DNA from: Candidatus Flexicrinis affinis
GTDB lineage: Bacteria; Chloroflexota; Anaerolineae; Aggregatilineales; Phototrophicaceae
DNA length: 64,000 nt
Reading direction: 5' to 3'
Assembly: GCA_016716525.1 (NCBI GenBank)
Contig: JADJWE010000007.1
Location: 186,001-250,000, forward strand
A program made the translations under genes and the position numbers. The notes beneath the pieces are model-generated. The model had not been told where the DNA came from and ran no database searches. It saw only the letters and a program-made list of their open reading frames with translations. The stretch's first letter is position 1. Each line of letters begins with the position of its first letter. Positions 19,150 to 27,647 of the stretch are shown here, in pieces.

Positions 19150-21684
19150 TCAGGGGAGAAGATTGAGTTCTCGTGCACGGACAACGGCCTGTACACGGTT
19201 GGTTACATCCAGCTTGCTATAGATGTGATTGACGTGGGCTTTTACCGTTCCCACCGTCACGATGAGCTTCTGTGCGATCTCACGATTCTGCAGACCTTCG
19301 GCGATGTAGTGGAGAACTTCCTGCTCACGCTCGGTCAGCGGCTCGACCGAGAACTGCTGGAATTTGGGCGTGTAAGGATGCTCCCTCACGCTAGCAGCTT
19401 CGGCGGGTATTTCAGGGAATACCTGAAGGAGGCTTGAAACGACGATGTCCAGTTCAGGAACTTGTGTATCAGGCAGGCGTTCAAGTTTGAATTGTTCGAG
19501 CAGGCCGAGGCTTAGCAGCTGCGTGTCGTGAGAGGCGGCGGGTTGATGGGCAACGAGAGATAACAGCGTGGCCGCGCGATCCATCAATCCGACACGCGCC
19601 AGCAACTCACCGATGTTCATCAGGATGGTCAGGATGAAAGAAACGAACTGGATTTCGACTGCGATTTCAAGTGCCCGTTTCAGTTGATCGCGCGCTGCTT
19701 GATAGTCGCGGACTGCCATGGCAGTGATCGCAAGACCGTTGCGTGCCCGGGCGCTCCCTCCCCGATCGCTGATCTCATCGTAGATCGTCAGGCTCTTGTG
19801 AAAGAAGATGCCGGCGTCACCATAGGCTTGCTGCTGAAGCGCAATTTCACCGAGATGATTCAGCGCCAGAGCCATGCCTTCCGGATCATTGAATTCCTCG
19901 CGGATCGTGTAGCTGGCTTCAAAATACTGGCGCGCGGTCTGGTAGTCCCGAAGCGCGCGGGCAATAGTGCCCAATTGATTAAAGGTATAGGCCATAAACC
20001 AACGATTGCCCGTTTCGACCAGAAGGGCGTAAGACTTCTGCGCGTACCGTTCCGCGCTTTTGTAGTCTCCTAGTCCGATCGCAGCCTCAGCAAGCAAGTG
20101 ATAAGCAAGCTGACGATTATTGGGATGTGGGTAGGTTTCGCTCGTCTGACGCGCCTGCTCACCGTACTGCAGCGCAGCAGCATAGTTACCACGAATCAGG
20201 GCCAAGATACCCAGATTGAACGCGGGGTCGGTTGTGAAACCCGCCACGGGCGTTATGCCCAGTCGGTGGTAAGTAGCTTCACATTCCAGCAGGATCTGTT
20301 CTGCTTCTGACAGGCGACCAATCCGCAGATAGAAGCCGGCCAGATAGTGACTGATAAGCAGCTTTGTGCGTTCGAGACGTTGGGTTGGCTGCTGACGGCC
20401 CAGAGATGCGACCGCCTGCTCGAAACTCACGGCGGCCTCTTGATAATGACTCTGCACCTGACCGTACTCTGCGAGCGCAGTTGCTCCTTGTTCGATCAGC
20501 GCGACTGCGGCGTGCTCGACAGCCCATTGCCATGCGGTACGCACGTTGTCCATATCGGCCTTCAGCGCGGCAATCCCCTCTCGCTGTCCCCCACCCATGA
20601 TTGAAACTTCCCAGTGTTTTAGAAAACTCATGAAGAAGACGCTGTGCCGCTCCCGGACACGCTGCATTTCGTCCGGTATCGCGCTCAATTGCTCGGCCGC
20701 GTACTGCCGCACCAATTCGTGCATCTGGTAGCGATCACCCGATGCGTGTTTCAGCAGTGACTTGTCGATCAGCACGGAGAGGATCGGAATGGATGCCTCT
20801 GCGACGTGCTCAGCGGCTTCCCATGTGAATCCGCCTCGGAACACTGCCAGCCGCTTGAAAACCGCGTACTCCACCTGTGTAAGCATGTCGCACGTCTGGC
20901 GGAAGATGATCTGTATGCTGCGATGACGTTCAGGCAGGTTGCGGGCCTTGGCAGTCAGCAGGCCGAACCCTCGTTCGATCTCGGCGGCGATCTGCGCACA
21001 GCTCAACGTGCGAGCCCAAGATGCAGCCAGTTCCAGCGCTAACGGCATCCCGTCAACATGACGGCAGATGCGGATGACGGCTTCCTTGTCATTCTCAAGC
21101 CCAAAAGACGGATTGAGCCGTTCGGCGGTTGCTGCGAAAAGCTCGACCGCCGCATAAGTTCGTATGTCACCGGCGTGGTGATCCATAGGATAGGACAGGC
21201 CCTCCAAATGGTGAATCCATTCCTCGCGTAGGTTGAGCGCTTCGCGCGAGGTGATCAGTAGCTTCACGGCTGGCGCTGCTGCCAGCAGCGGTGTCAACAG
21301 CAACGCGCCATCGAGCAAGTGTTCGAAGTTGTCCAGCACCAGCAGCATGTGTCGGTTTTTGAGGGAATTGGCGATTTGCTGAAATGGATCACCGGAGACC
21401 GTCAGGTCGATGGCGTCGGCAATTGTGTGACCTATTAAGTCGACTGATGAAATCGGCTGCAGGTCAATCCAGCGGCAACCATCGTCAAAGTGATCTTCGG
21501 CCAATCCGGCGACATGAAGGGCAAGGCGTGTCTTGCCGATGCCGCCGGGACCGACCAGAGTCAACAGGCGACAATCGGGATTCTGCAGCGAACGGAAGAC
21601 GGCGGCGGTTTCCTGCTCACGTCCAATGAAGCGAGAAAGCTGTTGACCCGGCTTCCCGTCCTGCCCTGATACTCCTTCTGGCAT
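19150..21684 (-). CDS. LuxR-family ATPase regulator (NB-ARC/AAA + TPR + HTH)
   Basis: 844 residues with the layout of large MalT/LAL-like activators common in Chloroflexota. The N-terminal NTPase has a Walker A (VGPGGIGKT, 44-52), a Walker B-like LLVLDNFEHLL and the LITSREALNL sensor segment. A helical middle part (about 400-740) has repeated pairs of helices of TPR type (AYGDAGIFFHKSLTIYDE and similar). The C-terminal LuxR HTH (about 780-844) reads LTEREQEVLHYIAEG, NREIAQKLIVTVGTVKAH, SKLDVTNR. It probably binds an effector or partner through the TPRs and ATP, then activates transcription. Nearby ndh and cupin are possible targets, by position only. Confidence 0.9.
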   Translation of the reverse strand: MPEGVSGQDGKPGQQLSRFIGREQETAAVFRSLQNPDCRLLTLVGPGGIGKTRLALHVAGLAEDHFDDGCRWIDLQPISSVDLIGHTIADAIDLTVSGDPFQQIANSLKNRHMLLVLDNFEHLLDGALLLTPLLAAAPAVKLLITSREALNLREEWIHHLEGLSYPMDHHAGDIRTYAAVELFAATAERLNPSFGLENDKEAVIRICRHVDGMPLALELAASWARTLSCAQIAAEIERGFGLLTAKARNLPERHRSIQIIFRQTCDMLTQVEYAVFKRLAVFRGGFTWEAAEHVAEASIPILSVLIDKSLLKHASGDRYQMHELVRQYAAEQLSAIPDEMQRVRERHSVFFMSFLKHWEVSIMGGGQREGIAALKADMDNVRTAWQWAVEHAAVALIEQGATALAEYGQVQSHYQEAAVSFEQAVASLGRQQPTQRLERTKLLISHYLAGFYLRIGRLSEAEQILLECEATYHRLGITPVAGFTTDPAFNLGILALIRGNYAAALQYGEQARQTSETYPHPNNRQLAYHLLAEAAIGLGDYKSAERYAQKSYALLVETGNRWFMAYTFNQLGTIARALRDYQTARQYFEASYTIREEFNDPEGMALALNHLGEIALQQQAYGDAGIFFHKSLTIYDEISDRGGSARARNGLAITAMAVRDYQAARDQLKRALEIAVEIQFVSFILTILMNIGELLARVGLMDRAATLLSLVAHQPAASHDTQLLSLGLLEQFKLERLPDTQVPELDIVVSSLLQVFPEIPAEAASVREHPYTPKFQQFSVEPLTEREQEVLHYIAEGLQNREIAQKLIVTVGTVKAHVNHIYSKLDVTNRVQAVVRARELNLLP

Positions 21685-22325
21685 TGCTAATCCCCGCCCA
21701 AGGCTTTAGCAGATTACGGCCTCATCCAAGACGTTACCTTGAACTGCAGTTGGGGTCGTCTACACGGAGGTCACCGGACGAGCTGTCGCCATGGAAACCA
21801 CATGCGAGCCAACCGCATGAATGAGACTCGAATTGTAACCGCATTTATCGTGTGGAAGGACGTTTTGAGCGTGAATCTGAACGCGGCAGATTCGTCTTGG
21901 GCAGCAGTGCTTGCAGGTCGATGTGATAACAAGGAGACGCTGCCCTTGTGCGTTGTGCCTCCAGATTCCCTGACCCTCGTGGCAGGTCGTCGTGCACGTC
22001 ACCGATGCGGATGACTTGCCCGACATCGCTTTCGTCGCCATTGAGGAATGCGACGGGAAACGAGATTCATCGTGCGTCGTCGCTCTCCTCAGTCCACGCG
22101 TGGTGTCGACTTGGCCTGACTGAATCGCACCCAATTTGGATGTGAGCGCATGACGATCGCTAGCGAATCGAGGCTCATTATCGTCTGATATCACGGGCGC
22201 CACACCTCTGCCACGTCATCTATCGACAGCGGTTGATCACACTCATATCCAGCGACTGAGATCGAAAGCAGCGAGGTCTGCGCAATGTGGCGGCGACGGA
22301 TTGACGAAACATGGGGCGAAAAACA
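21685..22325. other. Long non-coding stretch upstream of the LuxR gene
   Basis: About 640 bases without a convincing gene. A short plus-strand stretch at 21992-22123 (43 codons, VHVTDADDLPDIAFVAIEEC then DGKRDSSCVVALLSPRVV) has plausible protein-like composition but no ribosome site or known family; it may be a remnant. The LuxR promoter must lie near 21690-21780, but I cannot pick a clear pair of boxes. Confidence 0.4.
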
Positions 22326-22353
22326 AAACAGGCGGCGTCTCCGCCACCTGTTT
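22313..22353 (-). terminator. Rho-independent terminator of tRNA-Val
   Basis: On the minus strand a 12-bp stem (AAACAGG, wobble, GGCG / CGCC, wobble, CCTGTTT) closes a GAGA tetraloop and is followed by TTTTGTTTTTCG. It lies 18 bases after the 3' end of the tRNA. Confidence 0.85.
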
Positions 22354-22371
22354 GCGTGAAGTCCTAGGATG

Positions 22372-22444
22372 TGGGCAATATAGGACTCGAACCTATGACC
22401 TTCTCGACGTCAACGAGACGCTCTGCCAATTGAGCTAATTGCCC
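22372..22444 (-). tRNA. tRNA-Val (anticodon GAC)
   Basis: A 73-base cloverleaf on the minus strand. The acceptor GGGCAAT pairs with ATTGCCC, the D arm is GCTC...GAGC with AATTGGCA in the loop, and the anticodon arm TCTCG/CGAGA encloses loop TTGACGT, giving anticodon GAC. The variable loop is AGGTC, the T arm ATAGG/CCTAT holds TTCGAGT, and the discriminator is A. CCA is not encoded. It reads GUC/GUU valine codons. Confidence 0.95.
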
Positions 22445-22455
22445 TTGATACCCGT

Positions 22456-22484
22456 AGTGTATCGCAACCCCCATAGGCGGTCAA
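22456..22484 (-). promoter_or_regulatory. Promoter of tRNA-Val
   Basis: On the minus strand TTGACC and TACACT are separated by 17 bases, and the tRNA 5' end is 11 bases after the -10 box. This is a near-consensus sigma-70 promoter. Confidence 0.7.
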
Positions 22485-22496
22485 GGGCATCCGCGC

Positions 22497-23477
22497 TTAT
22501 ACAAGCAGCCCCTGCGCCTCGTACCAAGCCGCTGTGTCGATCAGGCTTTGCCGCATGTCGATCTCCGGCGCACCGAACGTCTGCCATGCCTTGTCAAAGC
22601 GAAAGTACACGCCGCGCGCACTCAATCGCACCTGATTAGCGTCCAGCGGCAGATCAAGCCCGATGCGACGGCCGAGTGCCACCACGCCGGCAATCAGCGG
22701 GCTGACGACGCGCGGCACCGGGACAATCGAGCGCGGCACACCCACCACATCGGCGATCAGGCCGAACCATTCGCGATGCGTGTAGTTTGCCGTCCCGAGC
22801 AGATACCGTTCGCCCGGTGTCCCGTCTTCGGCGGCGCGGATTTGCCAGCGAGCTACATCGCGCACGTCGACATAGCTTGCTCCACCAGCCGGAACCGGCA
22901 TCCAGCGACCGCGCTGTCTCGCCTCGATCACCATGCTTCCGCTGATCTGGTTCAGATCGCCCGGCCCCAGAACCACGACCGGGTTGACGATCACCACCTC
23001 TTGGCCGGCGCGCACGGCTTCACTTACCAACCGTTCGGCAAGGACTTTGGAGTACCCGTATGGAAACCGTTCGGGCGGGAGGTTGAATGGCACCGATTCA
23101 TCGGAGGGTCGGTCGTCCAGCAACCCGACTGCGGCCGCGCTGCTGGTGAACACCACCCGCTTCACGCCGGCATTCCGCGCCGCAGACAACACGTTGGCCG
23201 TGCCGTCCACGTTGATCCGCATCATTCGGCCGGGGTCGGCGCGCCAGTAATCGGCGACCGCAGCAACGTGGAACACCCAATCGCACCCGTCAACAGCGGC
23301 CCGCAGGGCATCTGGTTCAACCACGTCGCCGTAAGCCGGCTCATGGTCGACGCCTTCGAGTGCGGCGGTCTTGGAGCTCGTTCGCATCAGCACGCGCACA
23401 CTGTGACCAGCATCCGAGAGCGCACGTGCTACGTGCGAGCCGACAAACCCGGTGCCCCCGGTGACCAATGCGCGCAT
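22497..23477 (-). CDS. NAD-dependent epimerase/dehydratase (dihydroflavonol-reductase / HpnA-like extended SDR)
   Basis: 326 residues. The Rossmann motif GGTGFVG (7-13) and the catalytic Y140xxxK144 (YGYSK) identify an extended short-chain dehydrogenase. The TSSAAAVG segment, VFHVAAVAD and the VNVDGTANVLSAA-like helix match the branch that includes hopanoid-associated epimerases and dihydroflavonol reductases. The substrate is probably an NDP-sugar or a ketone on a lipid; no hopanoid genes are in view. The ATG at 23475-23477 follows AGGAGA at good spacing; a longer start would overlap the upstream DUF218 gene. It begins 8 bases after that gene and is probably co-transcribed with it. Confidence 0.85.
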   Translation of the reverse strand: MRALVTGGTGFVGSHVARALSDAGHSVRVLMRTSSKTAALEGVDHEPAYGDVVEPDALRAAVDGCDWVFHVAAVADYWRADPGRMMRINVDGTANVLSAARNAGVKRVVFTSSAAAVGLLDDRPSDESVPFNLPPERFPYGYSKVLAERLVSEAVRAGQEVVIVNPVVVLGPGDLNQISGSMVIEARQRGRWMPVPAGGASYVDVRDVARWQIRAAEDGTPGERYLLGTANYTHREWFGLIADVVGVPRSIVPVPRVVSPLIAGVVALGRRIGLDLPLDANQVRLSARGVYFRFDKAWQTFGAPEIDMRQSLIDTAAWYEAQGLLV

Positions 23478-23485
23478 GGCGTCTC

Positions 23486-24157
23486 CTAGTTGGGGAAGTT
23501 GGTAACTTGAAGGCCAAGCAGTCCCTTGACCGCATGCCAATGAATGGCGGCTAGTTCATGGACCAGCGAGATCGCCGTCCACTGCAGCCGCACGCGATTG
23601 CGCGGCACCGGATAGCGCGTGTGTTCGATACCTTCGCCGCTGAAGATCCACCCGGCCCGCAGCATGTGGTAACTGTCGGTCACAATCACGGCGCGCTGCC
23701 AACCGCGCGCGGCCATAATCGCTTTGGTGTTGATCGCGTTCTGTTCGGTGCTTCGGCTGCGCTCCTCAAGGATGATCGCCGAATCGGGCACACCTTCACC
23801 TAGCAGGATCTCGCGGCAACCTTCAGCCTCGCTGCGGGTCTGATTCTCGCTGACGCCGCCGGTACAGACGATGACAGGGGCATATCCTTCGCGGTACGCC
23901 TGAGCCGCCACCAACGAACGCCGCCAAAGCGCGTCGCCCGGGCGCCCGTCGCGGCGAAGACCGGCTCCCAATACAATGATGACATCCGAAGGCTCGGCGT
24001 TGTTCTGATCGCCAATGGCGAGTGCCGCCCCGACGATGCCGACACACAGCACGCCCCACAGTCCGATGCCGACCAACGCGCCGACCAAGAGCCGGCGGCG
24101 GCGGATTCTGAGTCGTCTCAGCAAAAGAACTCGATGCTCCACATAACCTGCGGGCAT
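23486..24157 (-). CDS. DUF218 (YdcF/SanA/ElyC-like) membrane protein
   Basis: 223 residues. An Arg-rich start is followed by one membrane helix (about 24-47, LVGALVGIGLWGVLCVGIVGAALA) and a DUF218 domain: DVIIVLGAGLRRDGRPG, then VIVCTGGVSENQTRSEAEG, LEERSRSTEQNA and VIVTDSYHMLRA. These are the standard family motifs, with the SxST.(Q/E)NA box and the final SxHxxRA box. Members act on the outer face of the membrane in envelope maintenance; their chemistry is not established. It is paralogous to the next gene upstream, at 24237-24869. Confidence 0.85.
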   Translation of the reverse strand: MPAGYVEHRVLLLRRLRIRRRRLLVGALVGIGLWGVLCVGIVGAALAIGDQNNAEPSDVIIVLGAGLRRDGRPGDALWRRSLVAAQAYREGYAPVIVCTGGVSENQTRSEAEGCREILLGEGVPDSAIILEERSRSTEQNAINTKAIMAARGWQRAVIVTDSYHMLRAGWIFSGEGIEHTRYPVPRNRVRLQWTAISLVHELAAIHWHAVKGLLGLQVTNFPN

Positions 24158-24236
24158 TATACGGGACGCGTGACCGGCCGACTAGCGCGCTGCCCGACGC
24201 CTCACGAGCGCTTACCCGCCTGTGCGGACGCCGGAC

Positions 24237-24869
24237 TTAGCCGAACAGTCGTGTCGATGGCGATAGTCCCAACACGCGCCTGACGAAGTACCACTGGAGC
24301 GCGGTTAGCTCACGGCGGATCGCGACATCATAGGCTCCCACGTCCAGGAACCGGCGCGATACCGGGAACCGCGAATGCGCAACGCCCATCTCTGAGAAGA
24401 TAAGCGTTGCACGCGGCATGTGAAAGCCGTCGGTAACGAGAATCGCGGATCGCAAGCCCAAGACATCCATTAACGAGCGGGCATTCACCGCATTTTCTTC
24501 GGTGCTGCTGCTATTGTCCTCGAGGAGGATAGCATCCGGTGGAACACCTTCCGTAACGAGAATCTCACGGCAGGCATCGGCTTCGGTGCGTTCTGCCATA
24601 CCGGTTCTGCCACCGGTACACATCACCCGGCCAGCCAATCCAATGCGGAACGCCTCGGCCGCGCGGCGGGCCCGGCGCTGGAGCGCAACCCCGGCCGATC
24701 CATCGTTCTCCAACCCTGAACCCAGCACGATGATCACATCGGCAGGACGTGCGTTGGAAATCTCGCCTAAAAACCCGGCGCCGGTCTGGATGCTTGAACA
24801 TCCAGTTGACCAAAGGACGAGCGCGATCAGCGCTGTGGGTACGAGTGTTCGCACGATGCCTCGGGTCAC
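24237..24869 (-). CDS. DUF218 (YdcF/SanA/ElyC-like) lipoprotein-type protein
   Basis: 210 residues from the chosen GTG. The N-terminus (VTRGIVRTLVPTALIALVLW then STGCSS) looks like a signal peptide with a weak lipobox ending in Cys. The DUF218 motifs follow: DVIIVLGSGLENDGSAG, VMCTGGRTGMAERTEADAC, LEDNSSSTEENA and ILVTDGFHMPRA. It is clearly a paralogue of the neighbouring gene at 23486-24157, with the same order of motifs. The start is uncertain: no good ribosome site precedes the GTG, and upstream in-frame starts give non-conserved sequence. The 79-base gap between the two paralogues suggests co-transcription. Confidence 0.75.
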   Translation of the reverse strand: MTRGIVRTLVPTALIALVLWSTGCSSIQTGAGFLGEISNARPADVIIVLGSGLENDGSAGVALQRRARRAAEAFRIGLAGRVMCTGGRTGMAERTEADACREILVTEGVPPDAILLEDNSSSTEENAVNARSLMDVLGLRSAILVTDGFHMPRATLIFSEMGVAHSRFPVSRRFLDVGAYDVAIRRELTALQWYFVRRVLGLSPSTRLFG

Positions 24870-25220
24870 GCGGTATGCCTTGCCATTAAACTGCGGTGTC
24901 AGAATTATAGTACGACATTGGCAAACGACTATAAGCGTTTCAAAAATCGGGCAAACAGATGCAATCGATTGCTTGCGAAAAAACGTCCAAATGGCTACTA
25001 TCGGAGCGATCCTGCAGCATCGACGATTGCAGGTCATGGTCGTAAAACGGTTGACAGAACCCGCCCGGCTTGGGCGGATAAGAAGTGTTTTCAGCATGCT
25101 GCGTGCGTCCCATTATGACGATAATGCAGCCTATCTTCTGACCGTCTAGGCAGTTGGCCGGAATGTTTCAGCCGTGATTGCGGCGGTAATCGCGGTTCTT
25201 TTGATTCAGGAGCCCTACCG
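24870..25220. other. Divergent intergenic region
   Basis: 351 bases between the minus-strand DUF218 gene and the plus-strand recX. It should hold promoters for both. A hairpin CCGCCC-GGCTT-GGGCGG is visible at about 25062-25078. A 52-codon open stretch on the plus strand (from about 24991 to 25149) has no ribosome site or recognised family and I do not call it a gene. The recX ribosome site (CAGGAG) lies at about 25207-25212. Confidence 0.4.
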
Positions 25221-25892
25221 GTGCCGGTCGTCACCGCTGTCGAGGTTCAAAAGCGCAACAAGGAACGGGTCAACATCTATTTGGACGGGTCGTACGCCTT
25301 CAGTCTGAACATCGTTGACGCCGCGTCTTTGCGCACGGGCCAAACGCTCAGTGACAGCGACATCGCCGCGATGCGCGGCGAGGATGCTGTCGTGCGGGCC
25401 GTCGACAGTGCTGCCCGGTTCCTCGGGTATCGCCCGCGCAGCGTGTCCGAAGTGCGCCGAAATCTCAAAGACAAGGACTTCGAGGCCGGCATTATCGACG
25501 CCGCGATCGAGCGCCTTGAGCGCATGGGATACCTCGACGATACGGCATTTGCGCGGTATTGGGTTGAGAACCGCACTCAGTTCAAGCCGCTCGGCTCATC
25601 TGCCCTGCGCTTCGAACTCCGTCAGAAAGGGGTCAGCGACGCCGTTATTCAACACGCGCTCGCCGATCTAGATGATCAACACGGCGCGCGTCAAGCCGCC
25701 GAACCTCTGCTGCGACGAATGCGCGGTATCGACCGCCGTACGGCGCGGCAGAAACTCAGCACGACCCTTGCCCGTCGCGGCTTCGCCTTTGAAGACGTCC
25801 GTTCCGCGCTCGACGAGCTGTTTCAAGATGTCGAGACCGACGACGAAACGTTTTTCGCAGGCGAGGATGGCGACACCGAGCACGAACCCTAA
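25221..25892 (+). CDS. recX: Regulatory protein RecX
   Basis: 223 residues, GTG start after a CAGGAG site. It shows the RecX arrangement of three-helix repeats: AARFLGYRPRSVSEVRRNLK, then AIERLERMGYLDDTAFARYW and ENRTQFKPLGSSALRFELRQKG. RecX binds RecA filaments and limits recombinase activity. A C-terminal acidic tail (DVETDDETFFAGEDGDTEHE) is unusual but harmless. recA is not adjacent; instead rny follows after 15 bases, so the two are probably in one transcript. Confidence 0.9.
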   Translation: MPVVTAVEVQKRNKERVNIYLDGSYAFSLNIVDAASLRTGQTLSDSDIAAMRGEDAVVRAVDSAARFLGYRPRSVSEVRRNLKDKDFEAGIIDAAIERLERMGYLDDTAFARYWVENRTQFKPLGSSALRFELRQKGVSDAVIQHALADLDDQHGARQAAEPLLRRMRGIDRRTARQKLSTTLARRGFAFEDVRSALDELFQDVETDDETFFAGEDGDTEHEP

Positions 25893-25907
25893 GAATGGAC
25901 ACTAGAG

Positions 25908-27449
25908 ATGGAACCCATACTGGCAATAGCCCTCATCATCGTCGCCGCAGCCGCCGGCGCGGTGGGCGGGGTCTACGTCTACACCCGTCAACAGCGCGCC
26001 GCCGGCACGGCTGTCACACAGCTTGCTCAGGCAGAAGCGGAGAAGACCCGGCTGGAGGCCAAGGCGCAATCCGAGGCCATCCTCAAAGACAGTGAACATC
26101 GCAGCAAGAGCCTGCTGGATGAGACGGAGACGACCATCAACCGGCGCCGGCGCGACCTCGATGCTGAGGAAGAACGGCTCGCCCGCCGCAGGTCGGATCT
26201 CGATCAGCGGCTTGAGCGCCTCGAAAAACAGGATCAGAACCTGAACAAGCGGCAAAGCAACCTCGACCGGCGCGAAAACGATCTTAAGAAGCTTGAGCAA
26301 GAGAAGATGGAGGCGCTTCAGCGCATCGGCGAGATGACCCTCGACGAGGCCCGGCAGCAAGTGCTGGCGAAGGCCGAGCAGGACGCGCGCAACGACATGG
26401 CACGCATCATCCGGCAGGTCGAGGCGGAGGCCAAAGTCGAGGCGGACACGCGCGCCCGCGACGTGATCTCGTTGGCGGTGCAGCGTCTTGCCAGCGAACA
26501 CGTCAGCGAGACGGCGGTGAGCGTCGTGCCGCTGCCGGGCGACGACATGAAGGGCCGCATTATCGGCCGCGCGGGCCGTAACATCCGCGCCTTCGAGATG
26601 CTGGCCGGCGTGGATGTCGTCGTAGACGACACCCCCGAAGCCGTGACCATCAGCAGCTTCGACCCGATCCGACGCGAGGTCGCGCGGCGCGCCCTGTCGA
26701 AGCTGGTCGTGGATGGCCGAATCCACCCGGCGCGCATCGAGAAACTCCTCGAAGACGCGCGCAACGAGGTCGACCTGATCATCCGGGAGGAGGGAGAGCG
26801 CGCCGCTTACGAGGCGGGCGTCCCGGGCCTGCACCCGGAGATTATCAAGCTGTTGGGCCGGCTCAAGTTCCGCTTTAGCTACGGGCAGAACATGCACGCT
26901 CACTCGATCGAGACATCGCACATCGCCGGCATGATCGCGGCTGAATTGGGCGCTAACGTCGAAATCGCCAAGGCCGGCGGCTTGCTGCACGACCTCGGCA
27001 AGGCCATCGACCATGAAGTCGAAGGCACGCACGCCATGATCGGCGCCGAGTTCTGCAAGCGCTACAGCGTCAACGCCAAAATCGTCAACTGTATTGCCAG
27101 CCATCATCACGAAGTCGAACAGGAGTGCGTCGAGGCCTACATCGTCGAGGCCGCCGACGCGATCAGCGGCGCACGGCCCGGCGCCCGCCGCGAGAACGTC
27201 GACAGTTATATCAAGCGCGTCAAGACGCTTGAAGATATCGCCAAGAGCTTCCCCGGCGTCGATTCAAGTTATGCACTGCAAGCCGGCCGCGAGGTCCGTA
27301 TTCTGGTCAAGCCTGAGCAGGTCGACGAGCTTGGCGCGGTGCAGCTTGCGCGCGACATCGCCAAGCAGATCGAAGACACCATGCAGTACCCCGGCATGAT
27401 CAAAGTGCACGTGATCCGCGAGTCGCGGCACGTGGAGTACGCGAAGTAA
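25908..27449 (+). CDS. rny: Ribonuclease Y
   Basis: 513 residues with the full RNase Y layout: N-terminal membrane helix (about 5-25), long charged coiled coil (about 35-195), KH domain with GRIIGRAGRNIR (216-227), and HD domain with LLHDLGK (His361-Asp362) and CIASHHHEVE. It is an endonuclease that starts mRNA decay at the inner membrane. The length is typical. The gene follows recX and ends 79 bases before a very strong bidirectional terminator. Confidence 0.97.
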   Translation: MEPILAIALIIVAAAAGAVGGVYVYTRQQRAAGTAVTQLAQAEAEKTRLEAKAQSEAILKDSEHRSKSLLDETETTINRRRRDLDAEEERLARRRSDLDQRLERLEKQDQNLNKRQSNLDRRENDLKKLEQEKMEALQRIGEMTLDEARQQVLAKAEQDARNDMARIIRQVEAEAKVEADTRARDVISLAVQRLASEHVSETAVSVVPLPGDDMKGRIIGRAGRNIRAFEMLAGVDVVVDDTPEAVTISSFDPIRREVARRALSKLVVDGRIHPARIEKLLEDARNEVDLIIREEGERAAYEAGVPGLHPEIIKLLGRLKFRFSYGQNMHAHSIETSHIAGMIAAELGANVEIAKAGGLLHDLGKAIDHEVEGTHAMIGAEFCKRYSVNAKIVNCIASHHHEVEQECVEAYIVEAADAISGARPGARRENVDSYIKRVKTLEDIAKSFPGVDSSYALQAGREVRILVKPEQVDELGAVQLARDIAKQIEDTMQYPGMIKVHVIRESRHVEYAK

Positions 27450-27528
27450 GGGGAATGCGGAGAGGGACAAGGGGAATGGAAGTAAGTTCTGCGCCCTCTG
27501 AACCCTGGCACGTGACAATCTGACAATG

Positions 27529-27566
27529 AAAGAGGGGCGGAGCCGTGATTGGCTCCGCCCCTCTTT
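27529..27566. terminator. Bidirectional terminator between rny and the BMP gene
   Basis: A perfect 16-bp stem (AAAGAGGGGCGGAGCC with GGCTCCGCCCCTCTTT) closes a 6-base loop. The A-run on one side and T-run on the other make it work in both directions for the converging rny and BMP genes. Confidence 0.92.
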
Positions 27567-27647
27567 GTTTGGATATTCCGAGCGGATGAACGTGGCGGGC
27601 GCTACGGAGCCAGAACTCCCTTTCGCCTTTCCACTTTCACCTTACCC

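Noticed and set aside
21760..22203. 147-codon minus-strand open frame upstream of the large LuxR gene
   Set aside because: No codon bias, no domain, no ribosome site; Cys/His/Thr-rich reading looks random.
24991..25149. 52-codon plus-strand open frame before recX
   Set aside because: No ribosome site or known family; lies in a divergent promoter region.
25902..27110. Minus-strand open frame (402 codons) opposite rny
   Set aside because: RNase Y is unmistakable on the plus strand; the antisense product has no recognisable motif.
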